DNA of 16,096 nt from Pseudomonadota bacterium (lineage in GTDB: Bacteria > Desulfobacterota > Syntrophobacteria > Syntrophobacterales > Syntrophobacteraceae). Location: NCBI GenBank assembly GCA_023442755.1, contig JAEZXS010000316.1, positions 1 to 16,096 of the forward strand. Direction: 5' to 3'. The notes below the pieces were generated by a model that was not told the DNA's origin, made no database searches, and was given only the letters and a program-made list of their open reading frames with translations. The stretch's first letter is position 1. Every line of letters starts with the position of its first letter. The position numbers and the translations under genes were made by a program. Positions 1 to 7,745 of this stretch are shown one piece after another.

Positions 1-2496
1 GGGCTGATCGTCGAAAAGGAAGAGCAGGGGGCGGTCTATGAGACCGGGCCCAACGCAATTCTGCTCTCAGATATCCTGGTCCAGAACGGCGAGTTCTCCA
101 ACCTTGCCGAATTTCCCGTCCTGCAGATGATGTACAAACAAGGGATGATTCTCCCCGGCCACACCAACGATACCGGCAGAAGACCGCTTCTCATCGGTTC
201 CAAATCCCAGATCGAAGCCCAGGTCCACTACATTTACCGAGGGAATTACGGCCTGGTAACGGAGGAGGAACTCGTTCAGGCGGGGACCGGGCCGAAGATG
301 GCGCGCGACATGATCCGGATGAAAAAGAAGTTCGCTCACGGGAAGATTCGCAAGACGGACGAACTACTGGATACGATCGTCCTGGAAAACGACCCGGTGG
401 AAATCCGGAACGGGGTTTTCATCCAGCGGCTCAAGATGAACGTTTTCGAGTTTCGCTACGGGAAGAACTCCGTCCTCGTCGACCTGAACCTGCCCCCCTC
501 GGCTTCATACCAGTCGCCCTACTTTCTCGGGTTCCACAATTTCCGACGCGAATATTTTGCGATCATCCATTCGGGAGACGGGGACGGTTGGGACGTCAGG
601 CGCCCCTGCATGGCCAGCATCGTCATCTTTCAGGGGAAAATCTACCTGATCGACGCCGGGCCGAATATTCTCCACAGCCTCAAAGCACTCGGCATCGGGG
701 TCAACGAAATCGAGGGCGTTTTCCACACTCACGCTCACGACGACCACTTTTGCGGGCTTCCCACCCTGATGCAGGCCGACCATCGCATAAAATACTTCGC
801 GACGAAGCTGGTGAGGGCTTCGGTCGCAAAAAAGCTTGCCGCTCTCGTTTCGATGAACGAAGAAGACTTTCCGAACTATTTCGAGACGCACGATCTGGCC
901 ATGGATACCTGGAACGAGGTCGACGGGCTCGAAGTGCGCCCCATGTTTTCGCCCCATCCGGTCGAGACGAATATCTTCCTCTTTCGCGCCATGTGGCAGG
1001 ACGGATATAAAACCTATGCCCATTTCGCCGATATCGCCAGCCTCGATGTCCTCAAAGAGATGAAGACGGGCAGTCATTCCCTCCACGGCATCTCTCGCGA
1101 GATGTACAACGCCACTCTGCGGGCCTATGCCGAAAAAGCCGACCTGAAAAAGATCGACATCGGCGGCGGGATGATCCACGGCAATGCGGAGGATTTTATA
1201 GCAGACGAATCGACAAAGCTGATCCTGTCCCATACAAGCCGGGACTTGACGCCGAAACAGAAAGAGATCGGATCGGGCGCGCCCTTCGGAACCGCTGATA
1301 CCCTCGTGCCCGCAACGCAGGACTACCTCCGGATGTATGCCTTCCACTACCTGGAAACCTACACTCCGAACGTGCCGCGAAGCCAGGTACGGCTGCTGGC
1401 CAGCTGCCCCATCCGAACGTTCAACCCTCAGACAATGGTGTTCAAGGCGGGGACGGTATGCACCACGATTTATCTGATCCTTTCGGGAAGCGTGGAGATG
1501 GTCGATACCGGGACCGGGAGTTCCAACACGCTCTCCCCCGGTACACTCGTCGGCGAGATGTCCGCTCTTCTGAAACTTCCCCTTGGCGAGACCTATGTCG
1601 CATCCACTTTCGTCCACGCTCTTGAAATACCCCTGAACCTCTACCTGTATTTTACGGAAAAGAACGGCCTGCTCGATAACCTGAAAAGCATGCACGAGAA
1701 GCGCAGTCTTCTGGAGAAGACCTGGCTTTTCGGCGAATCCCTCTCCAGCCCCGTCCAGAACAAGATAGCCCGCTCCATGGCCGAGTCGGGGTTCGACTCG
1801 GGAGAAGAGATCGCACCTGACGGCTCCCGCGAACTCTTCGTGATTTCGAAAGGAAAAATGAACCTGTACCTGAAGGATCAGCTGGTTGAAGTCCTGCACG
1901 GCGGCGATTTCTTCGGCGAACAGAGTGTGCTTTTCGATATACCGGGCCTGTTCAGGGTCCGGGCTGCGGAAGATTCGGAGCTGTTCCGGGTCCCGGGAGA
2001 ACTGCTGCTCGAAATCCCCATAGTCCGGTGGAAGCTGCTCGAGGCCTATAACAAGCGGATGGAGATCCTGTTCAATCCCGAGTTGATATCATCCTCGATC
2101 TTCCAGTGGAGGGAAGAGTACAGGACGAACGTGGCGAAAATGGATGAAGAGCACAGGGCGCTCTTCAAAAAAGCCGATATGTTTTACAAGAAACTTTCGA
2201 CGGGGGAAAACGTCGCGGTGAACGATATTTTGAACTTCCTGGTCGGTTTTTCCGAAGCACATTTCAAAGAGGAAGAGCAACTGATGAAAGATTATGCCTA
2301 TCCCGACCTGGAAAATCATAGAGCGAAACACGAACGTTTTCTGCAGCAGGTCGGCGAGATCAGGAAAAGCCGAAGGCACGGCAAGATTCAGTCGGGAATA
2401 GACTGCACCACCTTTCTGCGGGATTGGATAATCCAGCATATCCTTACCGAAGACAAAAAGTACGGCCCGTTTCTCAATCAGCAGGGAATCTTCTGA
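1..2496 (+). CDS. MBL-fold / double cNMP-binding-like / hemerythrin multidomain protein (5' end missing)
   Basis: The reading frame is open to base 1, so the start lies upstream; ATG 127 is only an internal Met. 831 residues are visible and are numbered here from base 1. A metallo-beta-lactamase-like domain (about 190-430) has the metal motif HTHAHDDH at 242-249, with further candidate ligands H319, D344 and H411. Two cyclic-nucleotide-binding-like beta-barrels follow (about 465-560 and 585-690). The C-terminus (701-830) is a bacteriohemerythrin with the full ligand set: H718, H754xxxE758, H773xxxH777 and H813xxxxD818. It should therefore carry a di-iron O2-binding site. The layout suggests an O2- or redox-gated hydrolase in the cytosol, but the substrate is unknown. 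Both cNMP-like domains lack the conserved Arg of the phosphate-binding cassette, so cAMP binding is doubtful. It converges on the next gene with a 27-bp gap. Confidence 0.9.
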   Translation, partial: GLIVEKEEQGAVYETGPNAILLSDILVQNGEFSNLAEFPVLQMMYKQGMILPGHTNDTGRRPLLIGSKSQIEAQVHYIYRGNYGLVTEEELVQAGTGPKMARDMIRMKKKFAHGKIRKTDELLDTIVLENDPVEIRNGVFIQRLKMNVFEFRYGKNSVLVDLNLPPSASYQSPYFLGFHNFRREYFAIIHSGDGDGWDVRRPCMASIVIFQGKIYLIDAGPNILHSLKALGIGVNEIEGVFHTHAHDDHFCGLPTLMQADHRIKYFATKLVRASVAKKLAALVSMNEEDFPNYFETHDLAMDTWNEVDGLEVRPMFSPHPVETNIFLFRAMWQDGYKTYAHFADIASLDVLKEMKTGSHSLHGISREMYNATLRAYAEKADLKKIDIGGGMIHGNAEDFIADESTKLILSHTSRDLTPKQKEIGSGAPFGTADTLVPATQDYLRMYAFHYLETYTPNVPRSQVRLLASCPIRTFNPQTMVFKAGTVCTTIYLILSGSVEMVDTGTGSSNTLSPGTLVGEMSALLKLPLGETYVASTFVHALEIPLNLYLYFTEKNGLLDNLKSMHEKRSLLEKTWLFGESLSSPVQNKIARSMAESGFDSGEEIAPDGSRELFVISKGKMNLYLKDQLVEVLHGGDFFGEQSVLFDIPGLFRVRAAEDSELFRVPGELLLEIPIVRWKLLEAYNKRMEILFNPELISSSIFQWREEYRTNVAKMDEEHRALFKKADMFYKKLSTGENVAVNDILNFLVGFSEAHFKEEEQLMKDYAYPDLENHRAKHERFLQQVGEIRKSRRHGKIQSGIDCTTFLRDWIIQHILTEDKKYGPFLNQQGIF

Positions 2497-2523
2497 GCCG
2501 GTGAAATAGAGTCAAGCGATTAC

Positions 2524-3429
2524 CTACGGACTGATTCCTGGCTTTCGAACCATCGAGAAAAAAACGGCCCCAAGGATGACCGCGCCGCCGAAAACGGTCC
2601 TGAGAGACGGCGCCTCCCCGAGCAGGACGAGAGCGAACACCATGCCGTATACGGGCTCAAGCCCGGTAATTACCGAGGCGGTCCGGGCCCGGATATGCCT
2701 CAGGCTCGCAATGAACAGCCCGTGGGCCGCGGCGGTGCAGACCACTCCCAGGACTACCATGAGCACAAGGTCTTTGCCCGTAACGCCCGTCCCAGACGCG
2801 AGGGCAAACGGTGAGCTTGCCATGGCCGCGAAGACGAACTGGTAGAAGGTGACCGTCAGCGGCGGATATTTGCTGACGAACATGCGGTTCAGAAGCGACA
2901 GGGCCGCGAAGGAAAACCCCGAGAGCAGGCCCCAGAGCACTCCTTGCGTCACCCGGTTGGAAAAATCGAAGGAAGGGATAACGAGCGCAAGCCCCGCCAT
3001 GACCGCCGCAGCAGCCGCAACATCGTACGTCTCCAGTTTCTCGCCGAAGAAAAACGGTTCCAGGAAAGTCACGAAAAGCGGAAAAGTTGCAAAGGTAAGC
3101 AGCCCTATGGCTACGGTTGACACCTGTATGGACTGGAAGAACGCGAACCAGTGCAGCGCAAGCAGCACTCCCGCAAGAGCCAGGGTGAACAACGAGCGGG
3201 GCGACCTGATGGAAAAGCCCGTTCTCGACACCGCAAGCGCTGCAAAGAGCGCCAGGGCGGCAAAACCCGTCCGGCCGAAGGTTATCTCCGCAGGGCTCGC
3301 ATGAATGGCCTTGCCGAAAAGGCCGGCGAAACCGAACAGAACCACTGCCAGGTGTATCTCGACAAGCCCGAGCGCCCTGTCGGGGGCGGACAGCTGGGAA
3401 TCGTGATGCATGCCTTTCATACCCGTCAT
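2524..3429 (-). CDS. EamA/DMT-family transporter
   Basis: A 301-residue, very hydrophobic protein with about ten predicted membrane helices arranged as two EamA repeats. Each repeat ends in the family-typical pattern of an EP motif and then a GE motif: FLEPFFFGE near residue 125 and GLEPVYGMV...LLGE near 260-275. Members of the drug/metabolite transporter superfamily export small metabolites or amino acids across the inner membrane; the substrate cannot be read from the sequence. Three in-frame ATGs lie close together (3429, 3420, 3411) and none has a strong Shine-Dalgarno, so the exact start is uncertain. It lies 50 bp downstream of the MFS gene on the same strand and is probably co-transcribed with it. 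Confidence 0.9.
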   Translation of the reverse strand: MTGMKGMHHDSQLSAPDRALGLVEIHLAVVLFGFAGLFGKAIHASPAEITFGRTGFAALALFAALAVSRTGFSIRSPRSLFTLALAGVLLALHWFAFFQSIQVSTVAIGLLTFATFPLFVTFLEPFFFGEKLETYDVAAAAAVMAGLALVIPSFDFSNRVTQGVLWGLLSGFSFAALSLLNRMFVSKYPPLTVTFYQFVFAAMASSPFALASGTGVTGKDLVLMVVLGVVCTAAAHGLFIASLRHIRARTASVITGLEPVYGMVFALVLLGEAPSLRTVFGGAVILGAVFFSMVRKPGISP

Positions 3430-3479
3430 CCCGCAACCATCATGCTTAAACTGGCACCATCATCTCTTTTCGTTCGACA

Positions 3480-4685
3480 TCAGCCTTCCAGCTTCCCCCT
3501 GAGCGGCAGGGTGAGGGGCAAGGAGGCGAGTATCAGCATGCCCACTATCACCAGCATGGGGACGAGGCCGGTCATGTCGCTGAAAAAGCCGTAGACGAAC
3601 GGAGATATCGCCCCGGAGCCGATGGTTGCCGTATAGAAGAGCGCAAAAGATTCGTTTTGCCTGTCCTCGGGGACAAGTTCGGGCACGCTCCCATACAGTG
3701 CCGAAGAAGTGCCGTTCAAGGCGATTCCGAGAACGGGGCACAGCACGAGAACCGCGCCAAGCGGCAGAACGATGGAAGCCCAGATCAAAAGCGCGGTCAT
3801 CCCCTCGGTCACCAGCACGGACCGCAGCACTCCCACCCGCGTGGCCAAAACGCCGCAGACGAATTTGCCCGCTATTCCACCCGCGAAAATCAGGCTCAGA
3901 GCAGCCCCGGTGAGCGCGATCTCAGCGCCTTTATCCCGCAGCAGGAAAGGGAAAAAGGTCAGGTAGCCCATCCGTGTGGCGCTGTCCAGAATCCCGATCG
4001 TAACAAGCGCGGCGAAGGGCCGGTTGCCTTTCCATATAGAGGCGCCGGTCCTGGAGCGGGTACCAGCAGCTCCATTTTCGCAGCCCTGCGATGCCGCGGA
4101 GGAAGTCAGCAAAACCAGCACGGCCGTTACCGCGACCCCGAACAGCCCCAGTGTGCGGCCGGCCGCGGGCCAGCTGTACCGGCTGATGATCAGCGCCGCG
4201 AGGGCCGGGAAAACCAGCTTTCCAATATCGCCGGACATGTTGAAGATGCTGAGCGCCGTTCGCCTCTGTTCCTTATCGGCGCAGGCGGTCGAGATCAGGG
4301 TGGAGGACAGCGGGTGCTGCACGCTCGCTCCTAGGCCGCCGAGGACCAGGAGACATCCCAGCAGGATCGGCGTCGACGTCCAGCCATACGAGGCCACAGC
4401 GACGCTGGACATGAGAGTTCCCGCCACGAGCAGCCGGCCCGCCCCGAAACGCCTCGCAAGAAAACTGCTTGGCACCTGCAGGAAGGCGAGGGTCCCCGAA
4501 TACAGCATCTTGAGAAAGCCCACCTGGGCGAAAGAGAGAGCGAACTGGGCCTGCCATATGGGAAAGAAGACATACAGCATGTCCACGAACCCGTCGTGCG
4601 TGAAATGGGCGAGCACACTGCCCGCCATGGCCTTTCTGTTGCCCCTGAACCATCGAATGCTCTGTGCCGTTCCGACCGTGTTCAA
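3480..4685 (-). CDS. MFS transporter, fosmidomycin-resistance (Fsr)-like
   Basis: About 401 residues with some 12 predicted membrane helices. The N-terminal pattern LAHFTHDGFVDMLYVFFP, followed by a conserved QHPLSS segment in helix 4-5, resembles the Fsr subgroup of the major facilitator superfamily (a conserved HxxxD helix 1, then an F/QHPxS motif). That suggests a proton-driven efflux or uptake carrier with unknown substrate. I place the start at TTG 4685 because GGAGGAG (4690-4696) lies directly upstream at good spacing. The longest frame to 4781 has a polar, arginine-rich N-terminus unlike an MFS protein. A second candidate is ATG 4628, preceded by AGAAAGG. It leads the EamA gene in a likely two-gene transport unit. 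Confidence 0.88.
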   Translation of the reverse strand: MNTVGTAQSIRWFRGNRKAMAGSVLAHFTHDGFVDMLYVFFPIWQAQFALSFAQVGFLKMLYSGTLAFLQVPSSFLARRFGAGRLLVAGTLMSSVAVASYGWTSTPILLGCLLVLGGLGASVQHPLSSTLISTACADKEQRRTALSIFNMSGDIGKLVFPALAALIISRYSWPAAGRTLGLFGVAVTAVLVLLTSSAASQGCENGAAGTRSRTGASIWKGNRPFAALVTIGILDSATRMGYLTFFPFLLRDKGAEIALTGAALSLIFAGGIAGKFVCGVLATRVGVLRSVLVTEGMTALLIWASIVLPLGAVLVLCPVLGIALNGTSSALYGSVPELVPEDRQNESFALFYTATIGSGAISPFVYGFFSDMTGLVPMLVIVGMLILASLPLTLPLRGKLEG

Positions 4686-4689
4686 GCCA

Positions 4690-4696
4690 CTCCTCC
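4690..4696 (-). promoter_or_regulatory. Strong Shine-Dalgarno deciding a TTG start
   Basis: On the minus strand GGAGGAG stands 4 nt before TTG 4685. This supports the unusual TTG start of the MFS gene over the longer frame beginning at 4781. Confidence 0.65.
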
Positions 4697-4734
4697 GTAA
4701 ACCGCTTTGCCGATGCCCTTTAGAAAAAAGCTCA

Positions 4735-4759
4735 TGGCATCGCCCGCGGGCAAATGCCA
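4735..4759. repeat. Interrupted palindrome in divergent promoter region
   Basis: TGGCAT (4735-4740) pairs with ATGCCA (4754-4759) around a self-complementary core, GCCCGCGGGC (4742-4751). The spacers are unequal: one base on the left, two on the right. It lies 50-75 bp upstream of the MFS start, in its probable leader. It could be an operator or an RNA hairpin. Confidence 0.5.
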
Positions 4760-4768
4760 CGGGACGTA

Positions 4769-4782
4769 ATTGTACGCACAAT
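4769..4782. promoter_or_regulatory. Possible operator ATTGT-N4-ACAAT
   Basis: A perfect 5-bp inverted repeat with a 4-nt spacer, 9 bp from the 4735-4759 palindrome and between two divergent genes. Size and symmetry would suit a small dimeric repressor such as a MarR or TetR protein. No such regulator is encoded in the window. Confidence 0.35.
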
Positions 4783-4855
4783 CAACCGGAGATAAAAGGA
4801 TTTTGCGGAATGCCGGGTCTTACGCCCGGGAGGCGGTTCCCGCCGTCCGCATCTC

Positions 4856-4885
4856 TTTACAGGCAGTGCGAAGGCGCTCTATATT
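4856..4885 (+). promoter_or_regulatory. Predicted sigma70-type promoter for the hydrolase gene
   Basis: TTTACA (4856-4861) and TATATT (4880-4885) are separated by 18 bp. Each hexamer matches the consensus at five of six positions. Transcription would begin near 4892, giving a leader of about 90 nt before ATG 4983. Confidence 0.5.
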
Positions 4886-4982
4886 GGACCGTAAGAAGGC
4901 ATCCTTGACGGGATTATCGGGAGTCTTCGCCCCGGCCGTTTTTTTCGCGGTTTGCATCCTTGCAGGATTGGAGGTTCTCAGC

Positions 4983-5867
4983 ATGGTGGACATACTGGAG
5001 GGTTATATCGACGTGCAGGGCGGAAAGGTCTGGTTCCGCGAAGCCGGCGGGGGAAGAGGCGGAGCGCCCCTCCTCATCCTCCACGGCGGCCCCGGCGTTC
5101 CCCACGACTACCTCGAACCCCTGGAAGCCCTTGCCGACGAACGCCCGGTCATCTTCTACGATCAGCTCGGCTGCGGCAACTCCGAAAAACCGGAAAACCC
5201 GTCCCTCTGGACGATCGACCATTACGTGAACGAACTCGTGCGCATCCGACATGCCCTGCGGCTCGATAAAGTGCATATCCTGGGACAGTCCTGGGGCAGC
5301 ATGCTTGCGACGGACTACATGCTTTCAAGAAGGCCGGAGGGGGTGCTGAGCCTGGTATTTTCCGGGCCGTGCCTGAGCGCCTCCCGATTCGTTGCCGACC
5401 AGAAAGCCGGTCTCGCAAAGATGCCCGCCGACACGCAGCGGGTAATAGCGGAAAAAGAGGCATCCGGGGATTTCGATTCCGCCGAATACCAGGAAGCCAT
5501 GACGGCATACTACAGCCGCCACGTTTGCCGGCTCTCCCCGTGGCCCGACTGCCTCAACCGCGCTCTGGAAAAATTCGGCAAGTCCGTTTACCTGCACATG
5601 TGGGGGCCGAGCGAATTCACCGTGACCGGCACGCTGAAGGATTACGAGCGCGCGGAGCGCCTGAAGGAAATTTCCCCGCCCATTCTTTTCACCTGCGGGC
5701 GATACGACGAGGCCACCCCGGAAACGACGGCCTATTACCAGAGCATGGCCCCGGGTTCGACTCTCGTTGTCTTCGAAGATGCCTCACACGAACATCATCT
5801 CGAAAAACCGAAGGAATATCTCGAAACCGTCCGTCTTTTCCTCCGGCGCGCCGATACACACCGGTAA
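4983..5867 (+). CDS. Proline iminopeptidase-family alpha/beta hydrolase (peptidase S33)
   Basis: 294 residues, the usual length of the family. The sequence shows the oxyanion motif HGGPG (34-38), DQLGCGNSEKP (60-70) typical of proline iminopeptidases and tricorn-factor F1-like enzymes, the nucleophile elbow GQSWGS with Ser103, the acid Asp242 in GRYDEATPE, and His269 in the ASHEHHLEKP segment. It probably removes N-terminal Pro or other residues from short peptides in the cytosol; an amino-acid amidase role is also possible. The start is ATG 4983 because GGAGG (4970-4974) lies 8 nt upstream. The frame continues upstream to 4770 with a hydrophobic stretch just before this Met, but there is no ribosome site for a longer form. 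It is divergent from the transporter pair. Confidence 0.9.
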   Translation: MVDILEGYIDVQGGKVWFREAGGGRGGAPLLILHGGPGVPHDYLEPLEALADERPVIFYDQLGCGNSEKPENPSLWTIDHYVNELVRIRHALRLDKVHILGQSWGSMLATDYMLSRRPEGVLSLVFSGPCLSASRFVADQKAGLAKMPADTQRVIAEKEASGDFDSAEYQEAMTAYYSRHVCRLSPWPDCLNRALEKFGKSVYLHMWGPSEFTVTGTLKDYERAERLKEISPPILFTCGRYDEATPETTAYYQSMAPGSTLVVFEDASHEHHLEKPKEYLETVRLFLRRADTHR

Positions 5868-5964
5868 GCCTCCCATTCCACTTGCCCGCAGCCTTATGCC
5901 TCCATCCATGCACGTCCGCCGGGATGATTACCTTATTTTTAAATTTGGAATCGGAGGCAGAAAT

Positions 5965-6105
5965 ATGGATCAACCAAAGGGCTGCGAGTTCAATAACAAA
6001 ACGTACGCACATGGCGAACAGGTCTGCATAGCCGACAAATGCATGATATGCACCGATGGGGAATGGCAATACAGCTTTATAAGCGAATCCGGAGCGGAGG
6101 ACTGA
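5965..6105 (+). CDS. Small Cys-rich protein, 46 aa
   Basis: The ORF encodes 46 residues from ATG 5965, preceded by GGAGG (5953-5957) at 7-nt spacing, a strong initiation signal. Four cysteines (7, 21, 26, 29) fall in a pattern CEFNNKTYAHGEQVC...CMICTDGEW. The C-x-n-G-x-x-y-x-x-G-x-x-x-C...C-x-x-C-x-x-G-x-W layout resembles single von Willebrand C-like mini-modules. There is no signal peptide. A metal- or disulfide-stabilised fold is possible, but the function is unknown. It lies 97 bp after the hydrolase gene on the same strand. Confidence 0.7.
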   Translation: MDQPKGCEFNNKTYAHGEQVCIADKCMICTDGEWQYSFISESGAED

Positions 6106-6138
6106 CCGGGGTTCAAACGCCCCCTTGCGTGAAAGTCC

Positions 6139-6167
6139 CGGAACGAGGCGTCTTCCGGCGCGTTCCG
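6139..6167 (+). terminator. Weak terminator-like hairpin
   Basis: CGGAACG (6139-6145) pairs with CGTTCCG (6161-6167) across a 15-nt loop and is followed by only TTT. It lies 33 bp after the small Cys-rich gene. The short U run makes this tentative. Confidence 0.3.
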
Positions 6168-6205
6168 TTTACATGCGCGAGCATGGGTTCATCTTCTTAT
6201 AATAA

Positions 6206-6367
6206 GTGATTAAGGACATCGGAGGCATTGGGCAGAAACGGGCGGAAGCTATAGTCAACTACCGCAACCAGCACGGCCCTTTCAAGTCCTGGGAAGATCT
6301 CGACCAGGTCCAGGATTTCTCGAAAACCCTGGTGGAGAAAATGAAGAAAGCAGGCATACGCCTGTAA
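6206..6367 (+). pseudogene. Helix-hairpin-helix (ComEA-type) ORF, probably a truncated remnant
   Basis: The frame from GTG 6206 to TAA 6365-6367 encodes 53 residues. IGGIGQKRAEAIVNYRNQHG followed by PFKSWEDL is the classic ComEA-like helix-hairpin-helix, a non-specific DNA-binding fold. The second hairpin, VQDFSKTLVEKM, has lost its GxG turn. Two in-frame stops (6200-6205) stand directly before the GTG, and there is no Shine-Dalgarno. The N-terminal segment normal for such proteins (signal peptide plus a VNINTA-like start) is missing. I read it as a decayed C-terminal fragment. A leaderless or very short working gene cannot be excluded, since TATAAT occurs at 6198-6203. Confidence 0.6.
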
Positions 6368-6402
6368 ATCCGGGTGAGATTTCCCGCCTGTAAATACCTG
6401 TT

Positions 6403-6427
6403 GCGGCCCGGTCCGTGGACCGGCCGC
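6403..6427. terminator. GC-rich hairpin between convergent genes
   Basis: GCGGCCCGGTCC (6403-6414) pairs with GGACCGGCCGC (6417-6427), giving 11 bp with one bulged C and a 2-nt turn. It lies 6 nt beyond the stop of the minus-strand glycosyltransferase gene and 35 nt after the HhH ORF. Neither side has a good U-tract, so it may act as a bidirectional or assisted terminator. Confidence 0.5.
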
Positions 6428-6433
6428 ATTCAT

Positions 6434-7435
6434 TCAGCGGCGCAGCTTCTGCACCGCATCCATCATTTCCACCACCCTGTGTTCGTATAAATGGCCCCTC
6501 AGGGTTCTCCTGCGGGCGTTTCCGGCAATCCTTTCCCTCTCGTCGTCATGTTCCAGGTAGTATTCGATTTTTTCGACGAGATCGGCTTCATCGTCGAACT
6601 GGACGACCTCATTCTCGGAATACAGGGGCGGAAGGAGTTCCCGGTGGTCGGAAAGCTGGAAACAGCCGAGGCCGGCGAGTTCAAAGGTCCTGGGATTGAC
6701 GAAGTCGCCGCCGATGGTGTTCGGGTGCATCGAGGAATGGAGATTGAGATTTATCTTTGTGTTCCGGTAGATGGAGCGGGCTTCGGCTTCGGTGACCCAC
6801 CGATCGCCGACCTCTACGCCGGGCACCCGGTAAAGCTGCCAACCCCGGCCGTATATCCGGGGACGGTAGCTGGCCAGGTTTTCCAGGACCCGCACACGAT
6901 TGGGGTAAGGGGCTCCCATGAAGGAGATCGCCGCCCTTTCGGCGGATTTTGCCGGAAATTCATTGAAATTGTTATCGAAAGCCACGGGAAGGTAGTAGTG
7001 ATTGTTCGCCCCGGCTGCAGCCAGTTCCTCTACGAAGGCTCCGGCCTGGATGGAAAAGAAGATGTCGAAATGGGAAGCAAAACGCTTCCAGTAGTTCAGA
7101 ACGCGAAAGTCCTCCACAAACCAGTACAGCGTAACCACCCCGGACTTCCGCAATTCATCCAGGAACCGCTCATTGAAAAGCGGCGACTGAGCGATCCCGA
7201 GCAAAACGTCGGGTCCGATGGCATCGATCCGGTCGATGAGCGCCCTCTCCAGGGCACCGATGAAAGCCAGCACCTGCTCGCCGTTGCCCGAAGCGCGCGT
7301 CCTGTGAAATTCGTCCGCAAAAGGAGAAAAATCGATGAAATACGATTCGTACCCCAGACCTGCGAATGCGACCGCAGTCGCCCTGGCCACGGAAAGCGAA
7401 CCTCCGGTTACGGGGCCGGCTATAACGACTTTCAT
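6434..7435 (-). CDS. CgeB-like glycosyltransferase family protein
   Basis: 333 residues from ATG 7435. The protein begins MKVVIAGPVTGGSLSVARA, a Rossmann-type start. The middle has VTLYWFVEDFRVLNYWKRF, FSIQAGAF and FMGAPYPNRVRVLENL. The C-terminal part has INLNLHSS, NPRTFELAGLGCFQLSDHR and a terminal EKIEYYL helix. This order is characteristic of the CgeB / DUF3880 glycosyltransferase family (GT-B fold), which is linked to spore-surface, polysaccharide and protein glycosylation. Donor and acceptor are unknown. A GTG at 7474 would extend the frame by 13 mostly polar residues. ATG 7435 is preferred because the purine-rich GGAGATGAGGGAGAG precedes it and the protein then begins at the first beta strand. 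No signal peptide or membrane helix is visible. Confidence 0.8.
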   Translation of the reverse strand: MKVVIAGPVTGGSLSVARATAVAFAGLGYESYFIDFSPFADEFHRTRASGNGEQVLAFIGALERALIDRIDAIGPDVLLGIAQSPLFNERFLDELRKSGVVTLYWFVEDFRVLNYWKRFASHFDIFFSIQAGAFVEELAAAGANNHYYLPVAFDNNFNEFPAKSAERAAISFMGAPYPNRVRVLENLASYRPRIYGRGWQLYRVPGVEVGDRWVTEAEARSIYRNTKINLNLHSSMHPNTIGGDFVNPRTFELAGLGCFQLSDHRELLPPLYSENEVVQFDDEADLVEKIEYYLEHDDERERIAGNARRRTLRGHLYEHRVVEMMDAVQKLRR

Positions 7436-7499
7436 CTCTCCCTCATCTCCATTCCCCGGCGGGTTGGACGGCACGGAACGTCTTCTCGACCGGGCTGCG

Positions 7500-7529
7500 A
7501 CTGTACACTGAGATTCGAGACACTTTCAA
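7500..7529 (-). promoter_or_regulatory. Predicted promoter for the CgeB-like gene
   Basis: On the minus strand TTGAAA (7524-7529) and TACAGT (7500-7505) are 18 bp apart, matching the consensus at five and four of six positions. The leader would be about 58 nt. Confidence 0.4.
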
Positions 7530-7540
7530 CAACAGAATGG

Positions 7541-7569
7541 TTGAACTCCCCGATTCTCCAGCGTATATC
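7541..7569 (+). promoter_or_regulatory. Predicted promoter for the Cache-HAMP / DUF308 unit
   Basis: TTGAAC (7541-7546) and TATATC (7564-7569) have the optimal 17-bp spacing, each with four of six consensus matches. The leader to GTG 7746 would be about 170 nt. Confidence 0.35.
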
Positions 7570-7745
7570 TCTCTGCGTCAGGGATCCATTTATGTTTCTC
7601 CGGCGATGCTCCGATATTTAGAGAAAATTTCGTGTATTCACACAGATTCTGCAATCGAAAGACAACTGCCATGGCCCACAAAACGGAATGCACTGGCGGA
7701 GACAACAGCGGGGCTGAGTTGCCTTGAGCTAAGGGAGTTGAGAAA

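Larger units (their letters stand above)
7436..7745. other. Divergent intergenic region, no gene
   Basis: 310 bp between the glycosyltransferase (-) and the Cache-HAMP gene (+). It is more AT-rich than the coding flanks and holds back-to-back promoter candidates. A 70-codon frame at 7537-7749 has no ribosome site and is not called. Confidence 0.6.

Noticed and set aside
505..1899. 464-codon open frame on the minus strand
   Set aside because: It lies wholly opposite the MBL/hemerythrin gene, shows no recognisable domain, and is a typical GC-rich shadow frame.
4770..4982. N-terminal extension of the iminopeptidase, with a hydrophobic stretch that could pass for a signal peptide
   Set aside because: GGAGG is placed for ATG 4983, the 294-residue form has the family's normal length, and the predicted promoter at 4856-4885 lies inside the extension.
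6491..7621. 376-codon plus-strand frame
   Set aside because: It is antisense to the well-supported CgeB-like gene and has no domain signal.
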